Shown here: positions 10,024 through 17,683 of the stretch, piece after piece
Layout of the letters: each line of letters begins with the position of its first letter
Numbering within the stretch: position 1 is the first letter of the stretch
Source of the DNA: Novosphingobium cyanobacteriorum
Lineage (GTDB): Bacteria > Pseudomonadota > Alphaproteobacteria > Sphingomonadales > Sphingomonadaceae
Reading direction: 5' to 3'
DNA length: 64,000 nucleotides
Assembly: GCF_029436685.1 (NCBI RefSeq)
Contig: NZ_JAROCY010000004.1
Coordinates: forward strand, 158,501-222,500
Made by a program: the position numbers and the translations under genes
Notes under the pieces: generated by a model
What the model was told of the DNA's origin: nothing
What the model saw: the letters and a program-made list of their open reading frames with translations, nothing else
Database searches by the model: none

Positions 10024-10932
10024 TCAGCCCTTTGCCGCAGCCTGCAGCATGCCGATGATCATCTGCGCCTGTTCGCCGCCCGATCCGGGGGTGAAGTCAT
10101 GACTGCGGTCCGATATCGCCGCCCAGTGCGCGGCAAAGCCTTCCACGGTGCGTTCATCCGGCGGCAGCAGCACGCCTTGGTTCATGGTGGTCCAGATCGA
10201 GTGATAGACACCCGCGCCTGCGCCGACGATGGCGTTGGTCGGCGCCTCATCTGAAACGAGGTAAAGCGCTGCCGGCACGACATTCTCCGGCGCGAACAGC
10301 TTGAATGCCTCGCCCGGCAGGATGTCCTCGGTCATGCGCGTGGCCGCCACCGGCATCAGCGTGTTGACCCGCACGTTGTACTTCGCACCTTCGAGGTAAA
10401 GCGTCCGCGTCAGCCCGGCGAGGCCCGCCTTGGCCGCGCCATAGTTCGCCTGCCCGAAATTGCCGAACATGCCGGTGGGTGATGTGGTCATCAGGATGCG
10501 GCCATAATTCTGCTCGCGCATCAGGTCCCACACCGCCTTGGTGGCATAGGCCGATCCCAGCAGGTGGACGCGCACCACGATCTCGAAATCCAGCGGGTCC
10601 ATCTTGGTGAAGCTCTTGTCGCGCAGGATGCCGGCGTTGTTCACCAGCACATGCAAGCCACCCCAGGCCTCGCGCGTCTTCGCCACCATCTCCACCATCT
10701 GGTCGAACTCGGTCACCGAAGCGCCGTTCGGCATTGCCTCGCCCCCGGCGGCGCGAATTTCCTCGACCACTTGCAGCGCGGCGTCGGAATGGCCGGTGCC
10801 GTCGCGCGATCCACCCAGATCGTTGACCACCACTTTCGCGCCGCGCTTCGCCAGCTCCAGCGCATAAGCACGGCCCAGCCCGCCGCCCGCGCCGGTGACG
10901 ATGGCAACCTTGCCTTCGAACGAGATGGTCAT
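10024..10932 (-). CDS. SDR-family NAD(P)-dependent dehydrogenase, 17beta-HSD4/MFE-2-like
   Basis: A 302-aa short-chain dehydrogenase. The TGAGGGLGRAYA loop near residue 13 binds the dinucleotide, NNAG is present near residue 95, and the catalytic Tyr-x3-Lys is in ANYGAAKAG. The LNDLGGSRDGTG-like stretch after the first Rossmann unit and the overall length match the dehydrogenase part of peroxisomal multifunctional enzyme type 2 and bacterial relatives acting on hydroxyacyl-CoA or steroid side chains. The ATG at 10932 has a good GAGGGAG site 7-8 bases upstream; an in-frame GTG three codons earlier is less likely. A palindrome lies just upstream. Substrate is inferred only. Confidence 0.88.
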   Translation of the reverse strand: MTISFEGKVAIVTGAGGGLGRAYALELAKRGAKVVVNDLGGSRDGTGHSDAALQVVEEIRAAGGEAMPNGASVTEFDQMVEMVAKTREAWGGLHVLVNNAGILRDKSFTKMDPLDFEIVVRVHLLGSAYATKAVWDLMREQNYGRILMTTSPTGMFGNFGQANYGAAKAGLAGLTRTLYLEGAKYNVRVNTLMPVAATRMTEDILPGEAFKLFAPENVVPAALYLVSDEAPTNAIVGAGAGVYHSIWTTMNQGVLLPPDERTVEGFAAHWAAISDRSHDFTPGSGGEQAQMIIGMLQAAAKG

Positions 10933-10950
10933 GTGCGGCACTCCCTCAAG

Positions 10951-10972
10951 CGCTTAACCGTGCAATTAAGCG
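10951..10972. promoter_or_regulatory. Palindromic operator candidate upstream of the SDR gene
   Basis: Perfect 7-bp inverted arms CGCTTAA and TTAAGCG with an 8-base centre, starting 19 bases upstream of the SDR start codon. The TTAACCG-type half-site and 22-bp total length resemble operators of TetR-family repressors of fatty-acid or sterol catabolism genes. No TetR gene is adjacent. Confidence 0.45.
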
Positions 10973-11001
10973 GAAATGCCACCGCATGCCGGCCTTGGCA
11001 A

Positions 11002-12099
11002 TCAGGCGATCCGCTTCACCCAGCCGTGGCTGTCAGCGGCTTCGCCCCGCTGGATCGCCACCAGCCGTGCGCGCAGCTTCTGCGTCAGTTGGCCGGGTCC
11101 GCCGCTGCCGATGGCGAATTCGCCATCACGGCCGGCAACCTTGCCTACCGGGGTCACCACCGCCGCCGTGCCGCAGGCGAAAGTCTCGACCAGCTTGCCG
11201 CTGGCCGCGTCGTCGCGCCACTGGTCCAGCGCATACCTTTCCTCGCGCACGGTCAACCCTTCCTCGCGCGCCAGCGCGATAAGGCTTTCGCGCGTGATGC
11301 CGGGCAGGATCGTGCCGCCCAGCGGCGGGGTGACGATCGTGCCGTCCGCCATCACGAAGAACAGGTTCATCCCCCCCAGTTCCTCGATCCAGCGGTGCTC
11401 GGCCGCGTCGAGGAACAGCACCTGGTCATGCCCCCGCAAAAACGCCTCGGCCGTGGGCACCAGGCTGGCGGCATAGTTGCCGCCGCACTTGGCCGCGCCG
11501 GTGCCGCCGGGCGCCGCACGGGTATAGTCGCTCACCCAGATCGAAACCGCCGGCGCGCCCGATTTGAAATAGTTGCCCGCCGGGCTGGCGATGACGAGGA
11601 AACGGTACTTCTTGGAAGGCCGCACGCCCAGGAACGCCTCGGTCGCGAACATGAAGGGGCGCAGGTAAAGCGATCCGCCCTCCACCGTGGGGAACCAGTC
11701 CTTGTCGGCCAGAACCTGCTGGCGCACGGCCTCCACGAACAGCGCTTCGGGCAGTTCGGGCATGGCCAGCCGCCGGGCAGACGCGTTGAAGCGGGCGGCA
11801 TTGGCCTCGGGCCGGAACAGTGCGATGCCGCCGTCGGCCAGGCGATAGGCCTTCAGCCCCTCGAAGATTTCCTGCGCATAGTGCAGCACCGAGGCTGCCG
11901 GATCGAGCGGGATCGGGCCATAAGGCATCACCTTGGCATCGTGCCAGCCCTGCGCCTCGTCGTATTCGATCGAGACCATGTGGTCCGAAAACGCGGTGCC
12001 GAAGCCGGGGTTCGCCAGCACTTGCGCACGCACGTCCGCCGCAACCGGGGCGGGGTGGGGAATGCGGGCAAAGGCAAAGGTATCGGCGGCACTCGCCAT
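11002..12099 (-). CDS. ilvE: Branched-chain amino acid aminotransferase
   Basis: Catalyses the last step of leucine, isoleucine and valine synthesis (and first step of breakdown) with PLP. The 365-aa length and motifs match the longer BCAT class II type shared with eukaryotes: HYAQEIFEGLKAYR, GSLYLRPFMFATE, the PLP-binding lysine at about 204 in GAAKCGGNYAAS, EELGGMNLFFV and GTAAVVTPVG. The start ATG is preceded by CCAGAGGAT, a usable ribosome site. About 140 bases further upstream lie a hairpin and a tiny ORF on the same strand that may form its leader. Confidence 0.95.
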   Translation of the reverse strand: MASAADTFAFARIPHPAPVAADVRAQVLANPGFGTAFSDHMVSIEYDEAQGWHDAKVMPYGPIPLDPAASVLHYAQEIFEGLKAYRLADGGIALFRPEANAARFNASARRLAMPELPEALFVEAVRQQVLADKDWFPTVEGGSLYLRPFMFATEAFLGVRPSKKYRFLVIASPAGNYFKSGAPAVSIWVSDYTRAAPGGTGAAKCGGNYAASLVPTAEAFLRGHDQVLFLDAAEHRWIEELGGMNLFFVMADGTIVTPPLGGTILPGITRESLIALAREEGLTVREERYALDQWRDDAASGKLVETFACGTAAVVTPVGKVAGRDGEFAIGSGGPGQLTQKLRARLVAIQRGEAADSHGWVKRIA

Positions 12100-12142
12100 G
12101 ACGGAATCCTCTGGAGTCGTTGGTCAGTGGCGATTGAACGAT

Positions 12143-12161
12143 TATTGCGCGTAAAGCAATA
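12143..12161. promoter_or_regulatory. Inverted repeat of LysR-box type upstream of ilvE
   Basis: Arms TATTGC and GCAATA are perfect inverted repeats with a 7-base centre. This contains a T-N11-A dyad of the form ATTGC-N7-GCAAT, the usual shape of a LysR-type regulator site, about 45-60 bases before the ilvE start. An Lrp-type site is an alternative. Confidence 0.35.
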
Positions 12162-12177
12162 GGCTTGAAATAAATGT

Positions 12178-12210
12178 GAAGGGCCGCGTCCGGATCCGGA
12201 GCGGCCCTTC
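12178..12210 (-). terminator. Strong hairpin between tiny ORF and ilvE
   Basis: Perfect 10-bp stem arms GAAGGGCCGC and GCGGCCCTTC with a 13-base loop that is itself largely palindromic. On the minus strand the stem is followed by a T-rich but interrupted run (CATTTATTTC), so it could be an intrinsic terminator of the short transcript carrying the tiny ORF, or an attenuator ahead of ilvE. Confidence 0.55.
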
Positions 12211-12265
12211 GCATGGTCAGCGGCCGGAAGTGCCGCCCACGAAGCCTTTATCGCTTAATCGAAAC

Positions 12266-12322
12266 TCAGCGATAATGCCTCGCGCGGGACTGTACCGACC
12301 TCTCTGCTGAACCATGAGACAT
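12266..12322 (-). CDS. Putative 18-residue leader peptide or small protein
   Basis: An ATG at 12320-12322 opens an 18-codon frame (MSHGSAERSVQSRARHYR, then TGA). It is too short for usual gene finding, but it has an exceptional ribosome site: 14 bases complementary to the 3' end of 16S rRNA, at ideal spacing. It is followed by the 10-bp-stem hairpin and then ilvE on the same strand, a leader-like layout. The peptide has one valine and no leucine or isoleucine, so classical branched-chain attenuation is not supported; it is rich in Arg, Ser and His. Whether the peptide or the ribosome-binding RNA is what matters is open. Confidence 0.5.
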   Translation of the reverse strand: MSHGSAERSVQSRARHYR

Positions 12323-12323
12323 C

Positions 12324-12337
12324 GGATCACCTCCTTT
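12324..12337 (-). promoter_or_regulatory. Perfect extended Shine-Dalgarno site
   Basis: On the minus strand this reads AAAGGAGGTGATCC, complementary over all 14 bases to the usual 16S rRNA 3' end. The AGGAGG core is 7 bases from the ATG. Genes in this window normally show only 4-6 bases of match, so this is unusual and argues for a highly translated or ribosome-capturing RNA. Confidence 0.75.
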
Positions 12338-12537
12338 CGCGCTGTTGAGCCAAAGTCGCCACCCTTGCAGATGGCTGGACCGGAGGGGCTTGGCCACCTC
12401 TGGCCTTGATCCGAATGTGATTCATCGCCGGCGAAACAACAAGACTTGAACGAAAAAAATTTGCCGTCAGTATTGCCGCTTCGCGCTCGCGATTGCCCAT
12501 CGGGGTTGCCTGCGAAACGACCGATTTCCGCGTATCT
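12338..12537. other. Non-coding stretch upstream of the tiny ORF
   Basis: About 200 bases between the tiny ORF ribosome site and the stop of the lipoprotein gene, both on the minus strand. It probably holds the promoter for the leader RNA. There is an AT-rich patch at about 12440-12465 (a run of A on the plus strand). I see no convincing -35/-10 pair. Confidence 0.4.
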
Positions 12538-13101
12538 TCACCGGCAATCTTCGATCACGCGCCCCACCTCTGCCCAGGCTGGCAAAACAAGGGTGGGTAA
12601 ACCGTTCACTTCCACAAGGAATCGTCCGCGGCTGAACGCCATCGCGTCGAGCTGGGCGTCGCCGGCGGCGAAGGCGATCGCCATTACCGGAGCGCCTCCC
12701 TCGGTCGCCGGCGACGCGCCGAGCTGCTTCACCCCGGTGGACGTAGTGATCGACGCGGGGACCGCGGTTGCCGCCGTGCCGGCGCGCAGCAGCGAAACCG
12801 TGCGCGTGGCGCCGGTGCAGCGCAGCGTGATCAGCACTGCTCCCGCAGGATCGACGAACCGTGCCGCCGAACCACCGGTTTCCGCCGAATAGCGCCAGCC
12901 ACCCGGCGTCACCGGGGCATCTCGCCAGTCGCGCCAGGCTGGTGCTTCGGGGGCACGCGGCGGCGGAGCCGGCTGCACGGTCGGCGCAGGCGCGGGGGGA
13001 GGCGGCGGCGCAGCCTGCGGAATGGGCGCACATCCCGCCAGGATCGCCAAGGACAGAACTATCGGCGAAAGGCGGCGCTGGCCTGCGTGGTTGATCTTCA
13101 T
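12538..13101 (-). CDS. Putative lipoprotein with proline-rich linker
   Basis: A 187-aa protein whose start (MKINHAGQRRLSPIVLSLAILAGCAP) is a lipoprotein signal with lipobox LAILAGC, so the mature chain is lipid-anchored at about Cys27. A Pro/Ala-rich linker of about 30 residues follows, then a globular part with GGWRYSAETGGSAARFVDPAGA and a C-terminal NGLPTLVLPAWAEVGRVIEDC. I recognise this only as a conserved-looking sphingomonad type without assigned function. The gene is divergent from tlyA with 25 bases between start codons; the longer upstream frame is antisense to tlyA and is rejected. Confidence 0.75.
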   Translation of the reverse strand: MKINHAGQRRLSPIVLSLAILAGCAPIPQAAPPPPPAPAPTVQPAPPPRAPEAPAWRDWRDAPVTPGGWRYSAETGGSAARFVDPAGAVLITLRCTGATRTVSLLRAGTAATAVPASITTSTGVKQLGASPATEGGAPVMAIAFAAGDAQLDAMAFSRGRFLVEVNGLPTLVLPAWAEVGRVIEDCR

Positions 13102-13126
13102 GCCCCGGTTATGGGAGAGAGCGCGC

Positions 13127-13885
13127 GTGACCTCAACCCGCCCCCCCAAACCTTCCAAGGCCCGCGTCGACCAACTCCTGGTGGAGCGAGGCCTGGTCGA
13201 AAGCCGTGCGCGGGCGCAGGCGCTGATCCTCGCTGGGCTGGTTTTCGCGGGCGAAACCAAGATTGCCAAGGCCGGGCAGATGCTTCCCGCAGATGCCGCG
13301 CTCGATGTTCGCGGACGCGACCACCCGTGGGTTTCGCGCGGCGGGATCAAGCTTGCCCACGCCATCCAGCACTTCGGACTCGATCCTGCGGGCGTGATCG
13401 CCATGGATATCGGCAGTTCGACCGGCGGGTTTACCGACGTGCTGCTGCAGGGAGGGGCGGCGCACGTCTTCGCGGTCGATTCGGGCACCAATCAGCTCGC
13501 GTGGAAACTGCGACAGGATCCGCGCGTCACCGTGCTGGAACAGACCAGCGCCCGCATTCTCACCCCTGCCCATATCGATCGTCCCGCCACCTGGGTGGTT
13601 TGCGATGCCAGCTTCATCGGCCTGCGCAAGGTGCTGGAAGTGCCTTTGGCACTGGCGGCGCGGCCCACGCGGCTGGTGGCGTTGATCAAGCCGCAATTCG
13701 AAGTGGGCCGAACCGAGGTGGGGAAGGGCGGCGTGGTGCGCGATCCGGCTCTTCATGCAAGGGTCTGCTCCGAAGTGGAGGACTGGCTTCGACAAGAAGT
13801 ATGGGAAATTCAAGGGGTTGTTGAAAGTCCGATCACCGGACCGGAAGGCAACGTGGAATTCCTGATTTCCGCTCTGCGATCTTAG
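13127..13885 (+). CDS. tlyA: TlyA-family rRNA (cytidine-2'-O)-methyltransferase
   Basis: A 252-aa protein with an N-terminal S4 RNA-binding domain (KARVDQLLVERGLVESRARAQALILAG) and an FtsJ/RrmJ-like methyltransferase domain. The SAM site is AMDIGSSTGGFTDVLLQ near residue 87, followed by DSGTNQLAWKLR, the CDASFI segment and IKPQFE. Family members methylate the ribose of 16S and 23S rRNA residues; older annotations call them hemolysin A. The GTG at 13127 has a GGGAGAG site 7 bases upstream; an ATG at 13100 in frame overlaps the divergent lipoprotein start and is less likely. Confidence 0.92.
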   Translation: MTSTRPPKPSKARVDQLLVERGLVESRARAQALILAGLVFAGETKIAKAGQMLPADAALDVRGRDHPWVSRGGIKLAHAIQHFGLDPAGVIAMDIGSSTGGFTDVLLQGGAAHVFAVDSGTNQLAWKLRQDPRVTVLEQTSARILTPAHIDRPATWVVCDASFIGLRKVLEVPLALAARPTRLVALIKPQFEVGRTEVGKGGVVRDPALHARVCSEVEDWLRQEVWEIQGVVESPITGPEGNVEFLISALRS

Positions 13886-14013
13886 ACGATAATCGCGTTG
13901 CCTGTTCCGGGGTGGCTCGCCAATATCCGGTGCGAATCGATCAAGAATTAACCAATGTCCCACTCTTCTTCCGGGGCTTGGCCATCCAGCGGGGTCGCCG
14001 AAAAGCGCACGTC

Positions 14014-14568
14014 ATGCGATATCTTGCTTCTCCCGCGCAGCTGCGCGCTTCTGTCATGCGTTGGGCCCTGTTCACCGTACCTGCCGTCCTCGGCCTCGGC
14101 TTCCTGTCGGGCTATGGGTCGGGCAGCGGTCCGGTCAGCCCGTGGTTCAACGCGCTGGAAAAGCCGGGGCTCTATCCCCCGCCGGCCACCTTCGGCATCG
14201 TGTGGAGCATACTCTACGTGATGATGGGCGTTGCCCTGGCGCTGGTCATCGCCGCGCGCGGCGCGCCGGGGCGGGGCCCGGCAGTCATCGCCTTCCTCGT
14301 CGGCTTCGCGCTGAACCTGTCGTGGAGCCCGGTGTTCTTCGCCATGCACCGCATGTCGCTGGCGCTTGGCATCATCGGCGGCATGGCCGTGGTGACGCTG
14401 GTCACCATCGTGCTGTTCTGGCGCGTGCGTGCGCTCGCCGGGGCGCTGCTCCTGCCCTACATGGCGTGGATCTGCTTTGCCGCACTGCTCAACTATCAGA
14501 TCCTGGCGCTGAACCCGCAGGCCGATGGCGCGCCCGATCCTGCGCCCACCGTCCGCATCCAGCTCTGA
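14014..14568 (+). CDS. tspO: TspO/MBR family tryptophan-rich sensory protein
   Basis: A 184-aa membrane protein with five hydrophobic helices. The signature pieces are visible: SGPVSPWFNALEKPGLYPPPATFGIVWSILYV split over two helices, then LNLSWSPVFFAMH and the final YMAWICFAALLNYQI. TspO proteins bind porphyrins and cholesterol-like ligands and influence tetrapyrrole metabolism and stress response in alphaproteobacteria. The ATG at 14014 is chosen because the preceding 34 codons contain no family sequence. It is followed, after 100 bases, by the UbiK-like gene. Confidence 0.93.
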   Translation: MRYLASPAQLRASVMRWALFTVPAVLGLGFLSGYGSGSGPVSPWFNALEKPGLYPPPATFGIVWSILYVMMGVALALVIAARGAPGRGPAVIAFLVGFALNLSWSPVFFAMHRMSLALGIIGGMAVVTLVTIVLFWRVRALAGALLLPYMAWICFAALLNYQILALNPQADGAPDPAPTVRIQL

Positions 14569-14668
14569 TATTCGCGCGCGGCCGCGGTCGCGCCCCACGT
14601 GGCACCTTGCGGGGCGCGGCTGCGCGCCCCATCTGGGCAGCACGGATCACACAGAAGGCCTTCCTCCC

Positions 14669-14953
14669 ATGCAAAGCGAAAACCCGCTGCTCGCCGATTT
14701 CGTCAAGCTGCTGAACAGCGCCGCCGGCACCTTCGCCGGCATGAGCCGCGAAGCCGCCGGCACCGCGCGGGAAAAGGCGCGCGAGGTCTTCGGCGGCCTC
14801 GATTTCGTCAGCCGCGAGGAATTCGACACGGTGCGTGACATCGCCATCGCCGCGCGCGAAGAAGTCGATGCGCTCAAGGCCCGCATCGCCGCGCTCGAAG
14901 GTGCGCAGGCCAGCCAGGCCAGCGGCCTCGCTACGGACGGCGAAGCCCAGTAA
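14669..14953 (+). CDS. ubiK: UbiK/BMFP-family accessory factor
   Basis: A 94-aa protein matching the BMFP (DUF526) family: an N-terminal amphipathic part (NPLLADFVKLLNSAAGTFAGM), the conserved FVSREEFDTVRDIAIAAREEVDALKARIAALE region, which is a trimeric coiled coil. In E. coli UbiK assists late ubiquinone synthesis steps; in Brucella the homolog has membrane-fusogenic activity. It ends four bases before the stop of the convergent histidine kinase gene. Confidence 0.85.
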   Translation: MQSENPLLADFVKLLNSAAGTFAGMSREAAGTAREKAREVFGGLDFVSREEFDTVRDIAIAAREEVDALKARIAALEGAQASQASGLATDGEAQ

Positions 14954-14957
14954 GTCC

Positions 14958-16295
14958 TCAGCTGTTCAGCGTCCGGGCTTTCGTCGCATCGCAGTCCAGC
15001 GACCAGCGTAGCCCTGCAGGGTCATAGTCCAGCGTTACGTCCGCCAGCAGGCTCCGCGCCGGGATATGGCGGATCAGCGTGGTGCCGAAGCCGGTTCCGT
15101 CGGGCGCCTGCACCGGCGGTCCTGCAGTTTCGCTCCACGCGATCCGGAAACGACCGTCGCTCTCCTGCCATTCCAGCCGCACCCGGCCCGAAGGGCGTGA
15201 TAGCGCGCCATATTTCAGCGCATTGGTCGCCAGTTCGTGCAGCGCCATGCCGATGATCTCGGCGCTACGTGGGGAAAGGTCGATCGGCGGGCCCTCCACG
15301 CGCACCTGTGCGCGGTGTTCGCGGCCCAGGATCGCCAGCTGCGCCTCGGCCAGCTCGTCCATGGGGATCGTCGCCCAGCCGCGCCGCACCAGCAGGTCCT
15401 GGTTGGCGGAAAGGCTCGTCAGCCGGTTCTCGAACCGCTCCAGGAACGCCGGGTCCGTGCCGCCTGATCGCCGGGCCAGCGCCTGCACCACCGCCAGCAT
15501 GTTCTTCGACCGGTGGTTCACCTCCATCAGCAGCACGCGGATCTGCTCTTCCTTCTGCAGCAGCTCGGTCACGTCGGTGTTGGTGCCGAACCAGTAGGCG
15601 ATCTGTCCGTCCTGGTCGCGGATCGGCTTCGCCCGGGACAGGAACCAGCAATACTGCCCGTCCGCGCCGCGCAGCGGAAAGGTGTCTTCCCACTCCCGCC
15701 CCGCTTCGATGTCACCACGGAACTTCTCGGTCACCCGCTCCACATGGTCGGGATGGTGGATTGCCTGCCAGCCCCATCCCTGCATGGTGCCGAACGTGGT
15801 GCCGGTGTAATCGTACCAGCGCTTGTTGTACCAGGTCAGCCCGCCATCGGGGGCAGCGATCCACGCCAGTTGCGAGATGTTGTCGGCCAGCATGCGCAGC
15901 CGCAGGTCCGTATCGCGCAGTGCAAGATCGGCGGCATGGCGCTCGGTCACGTCGCGGGCGATCTTGCTTGCGCCCATGATCATCCCGTCCGGGGTGAAGA
16001 TGGGCGATACGGTCAAAGATACGCGGATCTTTCGCCCGTCCTTGCGAACGCGGATCGTTTCAAAGCTTTTCACCCGCTCGCCTCGGCCAATCCGGGCCAG
16101 GATGTCGTCTTCCTCGCTCTGACGATCGGGGGGTATCAGCCTGCGTATCGACTGGCCCACCATCTCGGCCTCTTCCCAGCCGAAGATGCGCGTCGCCGCC
16201 GGGTTCCAGCTGACCACGATTCCTTCGAGGTTCTTGGAAATGATCGCGTCGTCGGAGGATTGGACGATCGCGGAAAGGTGGGCTTCCGCCAGCAA
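14958..16295 (-). CDS. PAS-PAS HWE-family sensor histidine kinase
   Basis: A 445-aa cytoplasmic kinase without membrane segments. PAS domain 1 covers about residues 4-120 (AIISKNLEGIVVSWNPAATRIFGW), PAS 2 about 130-245 (WYNKRWYDYTGTT, a PAS_3 type). The HWE core follows, with the phospho-acceptor His261 in EVNHRSKNMLAVVQALARRS and the ATP-binding region HELATNALKYGAL. Such kinases feed general stress or light/redox response circuits. No response regulator is adjacent. The only upstream start in frame is TTG at 16295 (an in-frame stop lies six codons earlier), with GGAG nine bases before it. Confidence 0.9.
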   Translation of the reverse strand: MLAEAHLSAIVQSSDDAIISKNLEGIVVSWNPAATRIFGWEEAEMVGQSIRRLIPPDRQSEEDDILARIGRGERVKSFETIRVRKDGRKIRVSLTVSPIFTPDGMIMGASKIARDVTERHAADLALRDTDLRLRMLADNISQLAWIAAPDGGLTWYNKRWYDYTGTTFGTMQGWGWQAIHHPDHVERVTEKFRGDIEAGREWEDTFPLRGADGQYCWFLSRAKPIRDQDGQIAYWFGTNTDVTELLQKEEQIRVLLMEVNHRSKNMLAVVQALARRSGGTDPAFLERFENRLTSLSANQDLLVRRGWATIPMDELAEAQLAILGREHRAQVRVEGPPIDLSPRSAEIIGMALHELATNALKYGALSRPSGRVRLEWQESDGRFRIAWSETAGPPVQAPDGTGFGTTLIRHIPARSLLADVTLDYDPAGLRWSLDCDATKARTLNS

Positions 16296-16388
16296 TGCAC
16301 AGCGCTCCGGTCATGCCCCGCCCGGCCCCTATCCTATGGATCGGGCAAGGTAAAGCAACCGGATAAAAATGTATTTTGTTACAGTATC

Positions 16389-17597
16389 TTAAAGGCCTGC
16401 TTGGCGCAGCGCCTGATCCAGGTCGGCAATCAGGTCCTCCGGATCCTCGAGCCCCACGTTCAGCCGCAGCATTCCCTCGCCCACACCCATGTCGGCGCGG
16501 GTTTCAGGCCCCACGCCATGGTGGGTGGACGATGCCGGATGGCACATCAGCGATCGCGAATCTCCGATGTTGTTGGAGATGTCGATCAGCTCCAGCGCAT
16601 CCAGCAGTGCGTGCGCCTGCGCGCGGCCACCATCGAGGTTGAACGAGAAGATCGGCCCGCCCGCTTTCATCTGCTTCTTTGCCAGCGCATGCTGCGGGTG
16701 GCTGGGCAGGAAGGGATAGAGCACCTGCGGCACGCGCCCTTCCATGAAGCTGGCCACCTTCAGCGCGCTTTCGCTCTGGCGGTGGATGCGCAGGTCCAGC
16801 GTCTCCAGCCCTTTCAGCACCACCCACGCGTTGAACGGCGCACAGTTGGGCCCGGTGTTGCGCTGGAACGGCAGCAGGACGTTATTGATGAACTCGTCCG
16901 AACCGCACACCGCCCCGGCCAGCACACGGCCCTGTCCGTCCATCATCTTGGTGGCGGAATAGGCGACGACGTCCGCGCCGAAATCCATCGGCCGCTGCAG
17001 CGCGCTCGTGGCGAAGGCGTTGTCCACCACGGTCACGATGCCGTGCTTCTTCGCCAGTGCACACACGAATTCCAGATCCACCACGTCCATCGTCGGGTTG
17101 GCCGGGCTTTCGAAGAAGAACACCTTGGTGTTCGGGCGGATGGCCGCCTCCCACGCGGCATTGTTGCCCGCGTCGATGGTGGTGCCGCTGATGCCGAAGC
17201 GCGGCAGCAGGTTGTCCACCAGCCAGCGGCACGATCCGAACGCAGCCTTGGCCGCCACCACGTGATCCCCGGCGGAAAGCTGGCACAGCAGCGCGGTGGT
17301 CATCGCCGCCATGCCGCTTGCCTGCGCGCGGCATGCATCGGCGCCTTCCAGCACGGCGATGCGCTCTTCCAGCATCTGCACAGTGGGGTTCTGCAGGCGG
17401 GAATAGGTCATGCCGTCCTGTTCCCCGGCGAAGCGCGCCGCCACCGTGGCTGCATCGTCATAGGTGAAGCCCGAGGTGAGGAACAGCGCCTCGCTCGTCT
17501 CGCCCATTTCCGAACGCCATGTACCTGCGCGCACGGCCTGGGTTGCGGGGCGCCACTTGGCGGTGATCGAACGGTCCTGGCCTGCTGTACGCTTCAT
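16389..17597 (-). CDS. metZ: O-succinylhomoserine sulfhydrylase
   Basis: A 402-aa PLP enzyme of the Cys/Met metabolism family, making homocysteine directly from O-succinylhomoserine and sulfide. Landmarks are YSRLQNPTVQMLEERIAVLEGAD, the substrate and cofactor loop FFESPANPTMDVVDL, and the PLP lysine at about 217 in YSATKMMDGQGRVLAGAV. The MDGQGR form after the lysine favours MetZ over cystathionine gamma-synthase. The ATG at 17597 gives the normal N-terminus; the longer frame upstream is not conserved. It is divergent from the PMT-type gene. Confidence 0.9.
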   Translation of the reverse strand: MKRTAGQDRSITAKWRPATQAVRAGTWRSEMGETSEALFLTSGFTYDDAATVAARFAGEQDGMTYSRLQNPTVQMLEERIAVLEGADACRAQASGMAAMTTALLCQLSAGDHVVAAKAAFGSCRWLVDNLLPRFGISGTTIDAGNNAAWEAAIRPNTKVFFFESPANPTMDVVDLEFVCALAKKHGIVTVVDNAFATSALQRPMDFGADVVAYSATKMMDGQGRVLAGAVCGSDEFINNVLLPFQRNTGPNCAPFNAWVVLKGLETLDLRIHRQSESALKVASFMEGRVPQVLYPFLPSHPQHALAKKQMKAGGPIFSFNLDGGRAQAHALLDALELIDISNNIGDSRSLMCHPASSTHHGVGPETRADMGVGEGMLRLNVGLEDPEDLIADLDQALRQAGL

Positions 17598-17683
17598 GGC
17601 CCCCGCCTTAGTTTCCGCAAAGCGGCCGCGCAAGGCGCACCATTGCACAGCGCCCCCTGCATGGCGTAGGGCCTTGGCAGGTC

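Noticed and set aside
12324..12337. Plus strand reads GGATCACCTCCTTT, identical to the 3' end of 16S rRNA
   Set aside because: The flanking bases do not match 16S rRNA, and on the minus strand it is positioned as a ribosome site before an ATG. It is not an rRNA fragment.
15513..17669. Plus-strand 718-codon frame opposite metZ and the histidine kinase
   Set aside because: It spans two well-supported minus-strand genes and their gap; translation is His/Arg-rich without motifs.
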